The notes beneath the pieces are model-generated. The model was given only the letters and a program-made list of their open reading frames with translations, ran no database searches and was not told where the DNA came from. The position numbers were made by a program, and so were the translations under genes. DNA of 64,000 nt from Gordius sp. MW1. Taxonomy: Eukaryota; Nematomorpha; Gordioida; Gordea; Gordiidae. The stretch covers positions 2,852,001-2,916,000 of the forward strand of contig OZ038530.1 of NCBI GenBank assembly GCA_964036665.1, read 5' to 3'. Each line of letters begins with the position of its first letter. The stretch's first letter is position 1. Below are positions 26,201-38,460 of this stretch, in pieces.

Positions 26201-28536
26201 TTGAAATCATGATCGCATAGACCAGTTTTCAAAAATTAAGCAATCACGTTGCGATACAACAAACTAATCGCAACAACAAAACCTTGTCTTTTGTCAAAAC
26301 GATAGTTCTCGCATCTTAAAACTTCTTTTCGGAAATTAATAGAGGATAATAGGATTCTCAAATTGGCTTACTTTTATATATTTTTTTACGCTTTTTCACA
26401 TAGAATGGAAAAAAATAAATATTTTTACCTCAAAATTTTTCACATATTTTTCTTTCAACCGTATTCATCCGATGAAAGTTGTCGTTTTCAGACGTGGTTT
26501 CCATGATAAAAAGTAAAAACTTATCAGAATCAGAGAACTATTACTTTGAAATCATGATCGCATAGACCAGTTTTCAAAAATTAAGCAATCACGTTGCGAT
26601 ACAACAAACTAATCGCAACAACAAAACCTTGTCTTTTGTCAAAATGATAGTTCTCGCAGCTTAAAACTTATTTTAGGAAGTCAATCCAGGATAATAGGAT
26701 TCTCAAATTGGCTTACTTTTATATATTTTTTTACGCTCTTTCACATAGAATCGAAAAAAAGAAATCTTTTTACCTCAAAATTTTTCACATTTTTTTCTTT
26801 CAACCGTATTCATCCGATGAAAGTTGTCGTTTCCAGACGTGGTTTCCATGATAAAAAGTAAAAATTTATCAGAATCAGAGAACTATTACTTTGAAATCAT
26901 GATCGCATAGAGCAGTTTTCAAAAGTTAAGCATTCACGTTGCGATACAACAAACTAATCGCAACAACAAAACCTTGTCTTTTGTCAAAATGATAGTTCTC
27001 GCAGCTAAAAACTTCTTTTCGGAAGTCAATCGAGGATAATAGGATTCTCAAATTGGCTTACTTTTATATATTTTTTTACGCTCTTTCACATAGAATGGAA
27101 AAAATAAATATTTTTACCTCAAAATTTTTCACATATTTTTCTTTCAACCGTATTCATCCTATGAAAGTTGTCGTTTTCAGACGTGGTTTCCATGATAAAA
27201 AGTAAAAACTTATCAGAATCAGAGAACTATTACTTTGAAATCATGATCGCAAAGATAAGTTTTCAAAAATTAAGCAATCACGTTGCGATACAACAAACTA
27301 ATCGCAACAACAAAACCTTGTCTTTTGTCAAAATGATAGTTCTCGCATCTTAAAACTTCTTTTCGGAAATCAATCGAGGATAATAGGATTCTCAAATTGG
27401 CTTACTTTTATATATTTTTTTACGCTCTTTCACATAGAATGGAAAAAAATAAATATTTTTACCTCAAAATTTTTCACATATTTTTCTTTCAACCGTATTC
27501 ATCCGATGAAAGGGTTTGTTTTCAGACCTGGTTTCCATGATAAAAAGTAAAAACTTATCAGAATCAGAGAACTATTACTTTGAAATCATGATCGCATAGA
27601 CCAGTTTTCAAAAATTAAGCAATCACGTTGCGACACAACAAACTAATCACAACAACAAAACCTTGTCTTTTGTCAAAACGATAGTTCTCGCATCTTAAAA
27701 CTTCTTTTCGGAAATCAATCGAGGATAATAGGATTCTCAAATTGGCTTACTTTTATATATTTTTTTACGCTCTTTCACATAGAATGGAAAAAAATAAATA
27801 TTTTTACCTCAAAATTTTTCACATATTTTTCTTTCAACCGTATTCATCCGATGAAAGTTGTCGTTTTCAGACGTGGTTTCCATGATAAAAAGTAAAAACT
27901 TATCAGAATCAGAGAACTATTACTTTGAAATCATGATCGCATAGACCAGTTTTCAAAAATTAAGCAATCACGTTGCGATACAACAAACTAATCGCAACAA
28001 CAAAACCTTGTCTTTTGTCAAAATGATAGTTCTCGCAGCTTAAAACTTATTTTCGGAAGTCAATCCAGGATAATAGGATTCTCAAATTGGCTTACTTTTA
28101 TATATTTTTTTACGCTCTTTCACATAGAATCGAAAAAAATAAATCTTTTTACCTCAAAATTTTTCACATTTTTTTCTTTCAACCGTATTCATCCGATTAA
28201 AGTTGTCGTTTCCAGACGTGGTTTCCATGATAAAAAGTAAAAATTTATCAGAATCAGAGAACTATTACTTTAAAATCATGATCGCATAGAGCAGTTTTCA
28301 AAAGTTAAGCATTCACGTTGCGATACAACAAACTAATCGCAACAATAAAACGTTGTCTTTAAAATGATAGTTCTCGCAGCTTAAAACCGCTTCTCTGAAG
28401 TAAATCGAGGATAATAGGATTCTCAAATTGGCTTACTTTTATATATTTTTTTACGCTCTTTCACATAGAATGGAAAAAAATAAATATTTTTACCTCAAAA
28501 TTTTTCACATATTTTTCTTTCAACCGTATTCATCCT
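20272..28536. repeat. Mixed left-domain monomers, ~24 copies
   Basis: This stretch has no single clean higher-order period over its whole length. Local copying is visible. The rare CTCGTATCTT occurs at 22,177 and 23,551 (1,374 bp, four monomers). The TTATTTTAGGAAG form occurs near 25,290 and 26,668 (1,378 bp, four monomers), together with its following TTTCC/GAGCAG monomer. GTTGCGACAC with AATCACAAC occurs near 25,904 and 27,628. Single-copy changes include CCATGATAATAGG (about 21,176), CCGATAAAAG (21,304) and TTCACCCG (24,054). No gene, RNA or insertion was seen. Confidence 0.8.
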
Positions 28537-28657
28537 ATGAAAGTTGTCGTTTTCAGACGTGGTTTAAATGATAAAAAGTAAAAACTTATCAGAATCCGAG
28601 AACTATTACTTTTAAATCATGATCGCATAGACCAGTTTTCAAAAATTAAGCACTCAC

Positions 28658-28683
28658 GTTAGATAAAACAAACTAATCGCAAC
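28658..28683. repeat. Damaged inverted repeat typical of class R1, example copy
   Basis: Here the left arm reads GTTAGAT instead of GTTGCGAT (one base lost, one changed), while the right arm ATCGCAAC at 28,676-28,683 is intact, so the 8-bp pairing is broken. The same GTTAGAT change is present in essentially every R1 monomer (for example near 32,080, 37,209, 48,845, 54,325, 57,753 and 62,879). It is a fixed class feature and not a sporadic mutation. Confidence 0.8.
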
Positions 28684-30740
28684 ACTAAAGCGTTGTCTTT
28701 AAAATGATAGTTCTCGCAGCTTAAAACCTCTTTTCGGAAGTCAATCGAGGATAATAGGATTCTCAAATTGGTTTACTTTTATATATTTTTTAGAGCTCTT
28801 TCACATAGAATCGAAAAAAATAAATCTTTGGACCTCAAAATTTTTCTCATTTTTTTCTTTCAACCGTATTCATCCTATGAAAGTTGTCGTTTTCAGACGT
28901 GGTTTCCATGATAAAAAGTAAAAACTTATCAGAATCAGAGAACTATTACTTTGAAATCATGATCGCATAGACCAGTTTTCAAAAGTTAAGCATTCACGTT
29001 GCGATACAACAAACTAATCGCAACAATAAAACGTTGTCTTTAAAATGATAGTTCTCGCAGCTTAAAACCGCTTCTCGGAAGTCAATCGAGGATAATAGGA
29101 TTCTCAAATTGGCTTACTTTTATATATTTTTTCAAGCTCTTTCACATAGAATCGAAAAAAATAAATCTTTTTACCTCAAAATTTTTCACATTTTTTTCTT
29201 TCAACCGTATTCATCCTATGAAAGTTGTCGTTTTCAGACGTGGTTTCCATGATAAAAAGTAAAAACTTATCAGAATCAGAGAACTATTACTTTGAAATCA
29301 TGATCGCATAAAGCAGTTTTCAAAAATTAAGCAATCACGTTGCGATACAACAAACTAATCGCAACAACAAAACCTTGTCTTTTGTCAAAATGATAGTTCT
29401 CGCAGCTTAAAACTTCTTTTCGGAAGTCAATCGAGGATTATAGGATTCTCAAATTGTCTTACTTTTATATATTTTTTCAAGCTCTTTCACATAGAATCAA
29501 AAAAAAATAAACATTTTTACCTCAAAACTTTTCACATTTTTTTCTTTCAACCGTATTCATCCTATGAAAGTTGTCTTTTCAGACGTGGTTTCCATGATAA
29601 AAAGTAAAAACTTATCAGAATCAGAGAACTATTACTTTAAAATCATGATCGCATAGACCAGTTTTCAAAACTTAAGCAATCACGTTGCGATACAACAAAC
29701 TAATCGCAACAACAAAACCTTGTCTTTTGTCAAAATAATAGTTCTCGCAGCTTAAAACTTCTTTGAAGTCAATCGAGGATAATAGGATTCTCAAATTGGC
29801 TTACTTTTATATACTTTTTTACGCTCTTTCACATAGAATGGAAAAAAATAAATATTTTTACCTCAAAATTTTTCACATATTTTTCTTTCAACCGTATTCA
29901 TCCTATGAAAGTTGTCGTTTTCAGACGTGGTTTAAATGATAAAAAGTAAAAACTTATCACAATCCGAGAACTATTACTTTTAAATCATGATCGCATAGAC
30001 CAATTTTCAAAAATTAAGCACTCACGTTAGATACAACAAACTAATCGCAACACTAAAACGTTGTCTTTAAAATGATAGTTCTCGCAGCTTAAAACCTCTT
30101 TTCGGAAGTCAATCGAGGATAATAGGATTCTCAAATTGGTTTACTTTTATATATTTTTTAAAGCTCTTTCACATAGAATCGAAAAAAATAAATCTTTTGA
30201 CCTCAAAATTTTTCTCATTTTTTTCTTTCAACCGTATTCATCCGATGAAAGTTGTCGTTTCCAGACGTGGTTTTTATGAATAAAAGTATAAATTTATCAG
30301 AATCAGAAAACTATTACTTTAAAATCATGATCGCATAGACCAGTTTTGAAAAATTAAGCACTCACGTTGCGATACAACAAACTAATCGCAACAATAAAAC
30401 GTTGTATTTTGTCAAAATGATAGTTCTCGCAGCTTGAAACCTCTTTTCGGAAGTCAATCGAGGATAAATTCTCAAATTGGCTTACTTTTATATATTTTTT
30501 CAAGCTCTTTCACATAGAATGGAAAAAAATAAATAATTTTACCTCAAAATTTTTCACATATTTTTCTTTCAACCGTATTCATGCTATGAAAGTTGTCGTT
30601 TTCAGACGTGGTTTCCATGATAAAAAGTAAAAACTTATCAGAATCAGAGAACTATTACTTTGAAATAATGATCGCATAGACCAGTTTTCAAAAATTAAGC
30701 AATCACGTTGCGATACAACAAACTAATCGCAACAACAAAA

Positions 30741-30760
30741 CCTTCCTTGTCTTTTGTCAA
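30741..30760. repeat. Four-base duplication site (CCTT doubled), example copy
   Basis: CCTTGTC becomes CCTTCCTTGTC. It marks one subclass of right-domain monomers that also carries ATGCTATG at the start and AAATAATGATCGC, seen near 32,803, 37,928, 42,373, 48,191, 52,979, 53,669, 56,409, 57,098 and 62,225. This makes it a convenient tag for one lineage. Confidence 0.75.
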
Positions 30761-33700
30761 AATGATAGTTCTCGCAGCTTAAAACTTATTTTCGGAAGTC
30801 AATCGAGGATAATAGGATTCTCAAATTGGCTTACTTTTATATATTTTTTTACGCTCTTTCACATAGAATGGAAAAAATAAATATTTTTACCTCAAAATTT
30901 TTCACATATTTTTATTTCAACCGTATTCATCCTATGAAAGTTGTCGTTTTCAGACGTGGTTTCCATGATTAAAAGTAAAGACTTATCAGAATCAGAGAAC
31001 TATTACTTTGAAATCATGATCGCATAGACCAGTTTTCAAAAGTTAAGCATTCACGTTGCGATACAACAAACTAATCGCAACAATAAAACGTTGTCTTTAA
31101 AATGATAGTTCTCGCAGCTTAAAACCGCTTCTCGGAAGTCATTCGAGGATAATAGGATTCTCAAATTGGCTTACTTTTATATATTTTTTCAAGCTCTTTC
31201 ACATAGAATGGAAAAAAATAAATAATTTTACCTCAAAATTTTTCACATATTTTTCTTTCAACCGTATTCATGCTATGAAAGTTGTCGTTTTCAGACGTGG
31301 TTTCCATGATAAAAAGTAAAAGCTTATCAGAATCAGAGAACTATTACTTTGAAATAATGATCGCATAGACCAGTTTTCAAAAATTAAGCAATCACGTTGC
31401 GATACAACAAACTAATCGCAACAATAAAACGTTGTATTTTGTCAAAATGATAGTTCTCGCAGCTTGAAACCTCTTTTCGGAAGTCAATCGAGGATAATAG
31501 AATTCTCAAATTGGCTTACTTTTATATATTTTTTACGCTCTTTCACATAGAATGGAAAAAATAAATATTTTTACCTCAAAATTTTTCACATATTTTTCTT
31601 TCAACCGTATTCATCCTATGAAAGTTGTCGTTTCCAGACGTGGTTTCCATGATAAAAAGTAAAAATTTATCAGAATCAGAGAACTATTACTTTGAAATCA
31701 TGATCGCATAGAGCAGTTTTCAAAAGTTAAGCATTTACGTTGCGATACAACAAACTAATCGCAACAATAAAACGTTGTCTTTAAAATGATAGTTCTCGCA
31801 GCTTAAAACCGCTTCTCGGAAGTCAATCGAGGATAATAGGATTCTCAAATTGGCTTACTTTTATATATTTTTTTACGCTCTTTCACATAGAATGGAAAAA
31901 AATAAATATTTTTACCTCAAAATTTTTCACATATCTTTCTTTCAACCGTATTCATCCTATGAAAGTTGTCGTTTTCAGACGTGGTTTAAATGATAAAAAG
32001 TAAAAACTTATCAGAATCCGAGAACTATTACTTTTAAATCATGATCGCATAGAATAGTTTTCAAAAATTAAGCACTCACGTTAGATACACCAAACTAATC
32101 GCAACACTAAAACGTTTTCTTTAAAATGATAGTTTTCGAAGCTTAAAACCTCTTTTCGGAAGTCAATCGAGGATAATAGGATTCTCAAATTGGTTTACTT
32201 TTATATATTTTTTAGAGCTCTTTCACATAGAATCGAAAAAAATAAATCATTTGACCTCAAAATTTTTCTCATTTTTTTCTTTCAACCGTATTCATCCGAT
32301 GAAAGTTGTCGTTTCCAGATGTGGTTTCCATGATTAAAAGTATAAATTTATCAGAATCAGAAAACTATTACTTTGAAATCATGATCGCATAGACCAGTTT
32401 TGAAAAATTAAGCACTCACGTTGCGATACAACAAACTAATCGCAACAATAAAACGTTGTATTTTGTCAAAATGATAGTTCTCGCAGCTTGAAACCTCTTT
32501 TCTGAAGTCAATCGAGGATAATAGGATTCTCAAATTGGCTTACTTTTATATATTTTTTCAAGCTCTTTCACATAGAATGGAAAAAAATAAATAATTTTAC
32601 CTCAAAATTTTTCACATATTTTTCTTTCAACCGTATTCATGCTATGAAAGTTGTCGTTTTCAGACGTGGTTTCCATGATAAAAAGTAAAAACTTATCAGA
32701 ATCAGAGAACTATTACTTTGAAATAATGATCGCATAGACCAGTTTTCAAAAATTAAGCAATCACGTTGCGATACAACAAACTAATCGCAACAACAAAACC
32801 TTCCTTGTCTTTTGTCAAAATGATAGTTCTCGCAGCTTAAAACTTCTTTTCGGAAGTCAATCGAGGATAATAGGATTCTCAAATTGGCTTACTTTTATAT
32901 ATTTTTTTACGCTCATTCACATAGAATGGAAAAAATAAATATTTTTACCTCAAAGTTTTTCACATATTTTTCTTTCAACCGTATTCATCCTATGAAAGTT
33001 GTCGTTTCCAGACGTGGTTTCCATGATTAAAAGTAAAAACTTATCAGAATCAGAGAACTATTACTTTGAAATCATGATCGCATAGACCAGTTTTCAAAAG
33101 TTAAGCATTCACGTTGCGATACAACAAACTAATCGCAACAATAAAACGTTGTCTTTAAAATGATAGTTCTCGCAGCTTAAAACCGCTTCTCGGAAGTCAA
33201 TCGAGGATAATAGGATTCTCAAATTGGCTTAATTTTATATATTTTTTTACGCTCTTTCACATAAAATGGAAAAAATAGATATTTTTACCTCAAAATTTTT
33301 CACATATTTTTCTTTCAACCGTATTCATCCTATGAAAGTTGTCGTTTTCAGACGTGGTTTAAATGATAAAAAGTAAAAACTTATCAGAATCCGAGAACTA
33401 TTACTTTGAAATCATGATCGCATAGAGCAGTTTTCAAAAGTTAAGCATTCACGTTGCGATACAACAAACTAATCGCAACAATAAAACGTTGTCTTTAAAA
33501 TGATAGTTCTCGCAGCTTAAAACCTCTTTTCGGAAGTCAATCGAGGATAATAGGATTCTCAAATTGGTTTACTTTTATATATTTTTTAGAGCTCTTTCAC
33601 ATAGAATCGAAAAAAATAAATCTTTTGACCTCAAAATTTTTCTCATTTTTTTCTTTCAACCGTATTCATCCGATGAAAGTTGTCGTTTCCAGACGTGGTT

Positions 33701-34015
33701 TCCATGATTAAAAGTATAAATTTATCAGAATCAGAAAACTATTACTTTGAAATCATGATCGCATAGACCAGTTTTGAAAAATTAAGCACTCACGTTGCGA
33801 TACAACAAACTAATCGCAACAATAAAACGTTGTATTTTGTCAAAATGATAGTTCTCGCAGCTTGAAACCTCTTTTCGGAAGTCAATCGAGGATAATAGAA
33901 TTCTCAAATTGGCTTACTTTTATATATTTTTTACGCTCTTTCACATAGAATGGAAAAAATAAATATTTTTACCTCAAAATTTTTCACATATTTTTCTTTC
34001 AACCGTATTCATCCT

Positions 34016-37000
34016 ATGAAAGTTGTCGTTTCCAGACGTGGTTTCCATGATAAAAAGTAAAAATTTATCAGAATCAGAGAACTATTACTTTGAAATCATG
34101 ATCGCATAGAGCAGTTTTCAAAAGTTAAGCATTCACGTTGCGATACAACAAACTAATCGCAACAATAAAACTATGTCTTTAAAATGATAGTTCTCGCAGC
34201 TTAAAACCGCTTCTCGGAAGTCAATCGAGGATAATAGGATTCTCAAATTGGCTTACTTTTATATATTTTTTTACGCTCTTTCACATAGAATGGAAAAAAA
34301 TAAATATTTTTACCTCAAAATTTTTCACATATCTTTCTTTCAACCGTATTCATCCTATGAAAGTTGTCGTTTTCAGACGTGGTTTAAATGATAAAAAGTA
34401 AAAACTTATCAGAATCCGAGAACTATTACTTTTAAATCATGATCGCATAGAATAGTTTTCAAAAATTAAGCACTCACGTTAGATACACCAAAAATCGCAA
34501 CACTAAAACGTTTTCTTTAAAATGATAGTTTTCGCAGCTTAAAACCTCTTTTCGGAAGTCAATCGAGGATAATAGGATTCTCAAATTGGTTTACTTTTAT
34601 ATATTTTTTAGAGCTCTTTCACATAGAATCGAAAAAAATAAATCTTTTGACCTCAAAATTTTTCTCATTTTTTTCTTTCAACCGTATTCATCCGATGAAA
34701 GTTGTCTTTTCCAGACGTGGTTTCCATGATTAAAAGTATAAATTTATCAGAATCAGAAAACTATTACTTTGAAATCATGATCGCATAGACCAGTTTTCAA
34801 AAATTAAGCAATCAAGTTGCGATACAACAAACTAATCGCTACAACAAAACCTTGTCTTTTGTCAAAATGATAGTTCTCGCAGCTTAAAACTTCTTTTCGG
34901 AAGTCAATCGAGGATAATAGGATTCTCAAATTGGCTTACTTTTATATATTTTTTTACGCTCTTTCACATATAATGGAAAAAATAAATATTTTTACCTCAA
35001 AATTTTTCACATATTTTTCTTTCAACTGTATTCATCCTATGAAAGTTGTCGTTTTCAGACGTGGTTTAAATGATAAAAAGTAAAAACTTATCAGAATCAG
35101 AGAACTATTACTTTGAATCATGATCGCATAGAGCAGTTTTCAAAAGTTAAGCATTCACGTTGCGATACAACAAACTAATCGCAACAATAAAACGTTGTCT
35201 TTAAAATGATAGTTCTCGCAGCTTAAAACCTCTTTTCGGAAGTCAATCGAGGATAATAGGATTCTCAAATTGGTTTACTTTTATATATTTTTTAGAGCTC
35301 TTTCACATAGAATCGAAAAAAATAAATCTTTTGACCTCAAAATTTTTCTCATTTTTTTCTTTCAACCGTATTCATCCGATGAAAGTTGTCGTTTCCAGAC
35401 GTGGTTTCCATGATTAAAAGTATAAATTTATCAGAATCAGAAAACTATTACTTTGAAATCATGATCGCATAGACCAGTTTTGAAAAATTAAGCACTCACG
35501 TTGCGATACAACAAACTAATCGCAACAATAAAACGTTGTATTTTGTCAAAATGATAGTTCTCGCAGCTTGAAACCTCTTTTCGGAAGTCAATCGAGGATA
35601 ATAGAATTCTCAAATTGGCTTACTTTTATATATTTTTTACGCTCTTTTACATAGAATGGAAAAAATAAATATTTTTACCTCAAAATTTTTCACATATTTT
35701 TCTTTCAACCGTATTCATCCTATGAAAGTTGTCGTTTCCAGACGTGGTTTCCATGATAAAAAGTAAAAATTTATCAGAATCAGAGAACTATTACTTTGAA
35801 ATCATGATCGCATAGAGCAGTTTTCAAAAGTTAAGCATTCACGTTGCGATACAACAAACTAATCGCAACAATAAAACGTTGTCTTTAAAATGATAGTTCT
35901 CGCAGCTTAAAACCGCTTCTCGGAAGTCAATCGAGGATAATAGGATTCTCAAATTGGCTTACTTTTATATATTTTTTTACGCTCTTTCACATAGAATGGA
36001 AAAAAATAAATATTTTTACCTCAAAATTTTTCACATATCTTTCTTTCAACCGTATTCATCCTATGAAAGTTGTCGTTTTCAGACGTGGTTTAAATGATAA
36101 AAAGTAAAAACTTATCAGAATCAGAGAACTATTACTTTGAAATCATAATCGCATAGAGCAGTTTTCAAAAGTTAAGCATTCACGTTGCGATACAACAAAC
36201 TAATCGCAACAATAAAACGTTGTCTTTAAAATGATAGTTCTCGCAGCTTAAAACCTCTTTTCGGAAGTCAATCAAGGATAATAGGATTCTCAAATTGGTT
36301 TACTTTTATATATTTTTTAGAGCTCTTTCACATAGAATCGAAAAAAATAAATCTTTTGACCTCAAAATTTTTCTCATTTTTTTCTTTCAACCGTATTTAT
36401 CCGATGAAAGTTGTCGTTTCCAGACGTGGTTTCCATGATTAAAAGTATAAATTTATCAGAATCAGAAAACTATTACTTTGAAATCATGATCAGATAGACC
36501 AGTTTTGAAAAATTAAGCACTCACGTTGCGATACAACAAACTAATCGCAACAATAAAACGTTGTATTTTGTCAAAATGATAGTTCTCGCAGATTGAAACC
36601 TCTTTTCGGAAGTCAATCGAGGATAATAGAATTCTCAAATTGGCTTACTTTTATATATTTTTTACGCTCTTTCACATAGAATGGAAAAAATAAATATTTT
36701 TACCTCAAAATTTTTCACATATTTTTCTCTCAATCGTATTCATCCTATGAAAGTTGTCGTTTCCAGACGTGGTTTCCATGATAAAAAGTAAAAATTTATC
36801 AGAATCAGAGAACTATTACTTTGAAATCATGATCGCATAGAGCAGTTTTCAAAAGTTAAGCATTCACGTTGCGATACAACAAACTAATCGCAACAATAAA
36901 ACGTTGTGTTTAAAATGATAGTTCTCGCAGCTTAAAACCGCTTCTCGGAAGTCAATCGAGGATAATAGGATTCTCAAATTGGCTTACTTTTATATATTTT

Positions 37001-38460
37001 TTTACGCTCTTTCACATAGAATGGAAAAAAATAAATATTTTTACCTCAAAATTTTTCACATATCTTTCTTTCAACCGTATTCATCCTATGAAAGTTGTCG
37101 TTTTCAGACGTGGTTTAAATGATAAAAAGTAAAAACTTATCAGAATCCGAGAACTATTACTTTTAAATCATGATCGCATAGAATAGTTTTCAAAAATTAA
37201 GCACTCACGTTAGATACACCAAACTAATCGCAACACTAAAACGTTTTCTTTAAAATGATAGTTTTCGCAGCTTAAAACCTCTTTTCGGAAGTCAATCGAG
37301 GATAATAGGATTCTCAAATTGGTTTACTTTTATATATTTTTTAGAGCTCTTTCACATAGAATCGAAAAAAATAAATCTTTTGACCTCAAAATTTTTCTCA
37401 TTTTTTTCTTTCAACCGTATTCATCCGATGAAAGTTGTCGTTTCCAGATGTGGTTTCCATGATTAAAAGTATAAATTTATCAGAATCAGAAAACTATTAC
37501 TTTGAAATCATGATCGCATAGACCAGTTTTGAAAAATTAAGCACTCACGTTGCGATACAACAAACTAATCGCAACAATAAAACGTTGTATTTTGTCAAAA
37601 TGATAGTTCTCGCAGCTTGAAACCTCTTTTCTGAAGTCAATCGAGGATAATAGGATTCTCAAATTGGCTTACTTTTATATATTTTTTCAAGCTCTTTCAC
37701 ATAGAATGGAAAAAAATAAATAATTTTACCTCAAAATTTTTCACATATTTTTCTTTCAACCGTATTCATGCTATGAAAGTTGTCGTTTTCAGACGTGGTT
37801 TCCATGATAAAAAGTAAAAACTTATCAGAATCAGAGAACTATTACTTTGAAATAATGATCGCATAGACCAGTTTTCAAAAATTAAGCAATCACGTTGCGA
37901 TACAACAAACTAATCGCAACAACAAAACCTTCCTTGTCTTTTGTCAAAATGATAGTTCTCGCAGCTTAAAACTTCTTTTCGGAAGTCAATCGAGGATAAT
38001 AGGATTCTCAAATTGGCTTACTTTTATATATTTTTTTACGCTCATTCACATAGAATGGAAAAAATAAATATTTTTACCTCAAAGTTTTTCACATATTTTT
38101 CTTTCAACCGTATTCATCCTATGAAAGTTGTCGTTTCCAGACGTGGTTTCCATGATTAAAAGTAAAAACTTATCAGAATCAGAGAACTATTACTTTGAAA
38201 TCATGATCGCATAGACCAGTTTTCAAAAGTTAAGCATTCACGTTGCGATACAACAAACTAATCGCAACAATAAAACGTTGTCTTTAAAATGATAGTTCTC
38301 GCAGCTTAAAACCGCTTCTCGGAAGTCAATCGAGGATAATAGGATTCTCAAATTGGCTTACTTTTATATATTTTTTTACGCTCTTTCACATAAAATGGAA
38401 AAAATAGATATTTTTACCTCAAAATTTTTCACATATTTTTCTTTCAACCGTATTCATCCT
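34016..38460. repeat. Higher-order repeat, 13-mer of 4,445 bp, copy 1
   Basis: Thirteen monomers mixing R1, R2, R3 and left-like copies. Private marks shared with the next block at exactly 4,445 are AAAACTATGTC (CTATG at 34,171), ACACCAAAAATCGC (about 34,486), AATCAAGTTGCG (34,810), TTTATCCGATG (about 36,397), TGATCAGATAG (about 36,487), CTCGCAGATTG (about 36,586), TTCTCTCAATCG (about 36,725), TTGTGTTTAAAATG (about 36,905) and CCAGATGTGG (37,444). Such shared rare changes show copying of the whole block rather than monomer by monomer. Confidence 0.88.

Larger units (their letters stand above)
1..28536. repeat. Left domain of the array, ~83 monomers
   Basis: Monomers here average about 344 bp. 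They mostly end in CTCGCATCTTAAAAC or CTCGCAGCTTAAAAC followed by an ACTTCTTTTCGG or ACTTATTTTCGG stretch, and the T tract is followed by ACGCTC. Nearly all keep the intact inverted repeat. The classes hallmarking the right domain (TTTAAATGAT, AGAGCTC after the T tract, CTTGAAACC) are absent. A minor class with AATAAAACGTTG and CCGCTTCTCTG, seen near 6,360, 8,422, 22,834 and 28,346, resembles right-domain class R3 and may be its relative. The domain end is set at the first TTTAAATGAT monomer. Confidence 0.8.
28537..34015. repeat. Start of right domain: irregular mix of ~16 monomers
   Basis: The first R1 monomers appear here (TTTAAATGAT at 28,562, 29,931, 31,986 and 33,358) among left-like and hybrid copies. 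Many single-copy changes occur: ACGTTAGATAAAAC (28,657), TTTTTATGAATAAAAG (about 30,271) and a lost TAATAGG near 30,465. A CCTT duplication (CCTTCCTTGTC) first appears at 30,741 and again near 32,803. From about 31,430 to 33,375 the sequence recurs at an offset of 5,129 (fifteen monomers) in the next block, for example GTTTCCAGATG at 32,311 and 37,440. Confidence 0.78.

Noticed and set aside
1742-27353. Family of 61-codon open frames (starts 1742, 3463, 5186, 6904, 7248, 8966, 11002, 14099, 16503, 17881, 20623, 23032, 23723, 27168) as real genes
   Set aside because: They start at TTG, are shorter than a monomer, lie at the same monomer position, and exist only where a TAG stop is lost. Neighbouring monomers with the same sequence otherwise have the stop.
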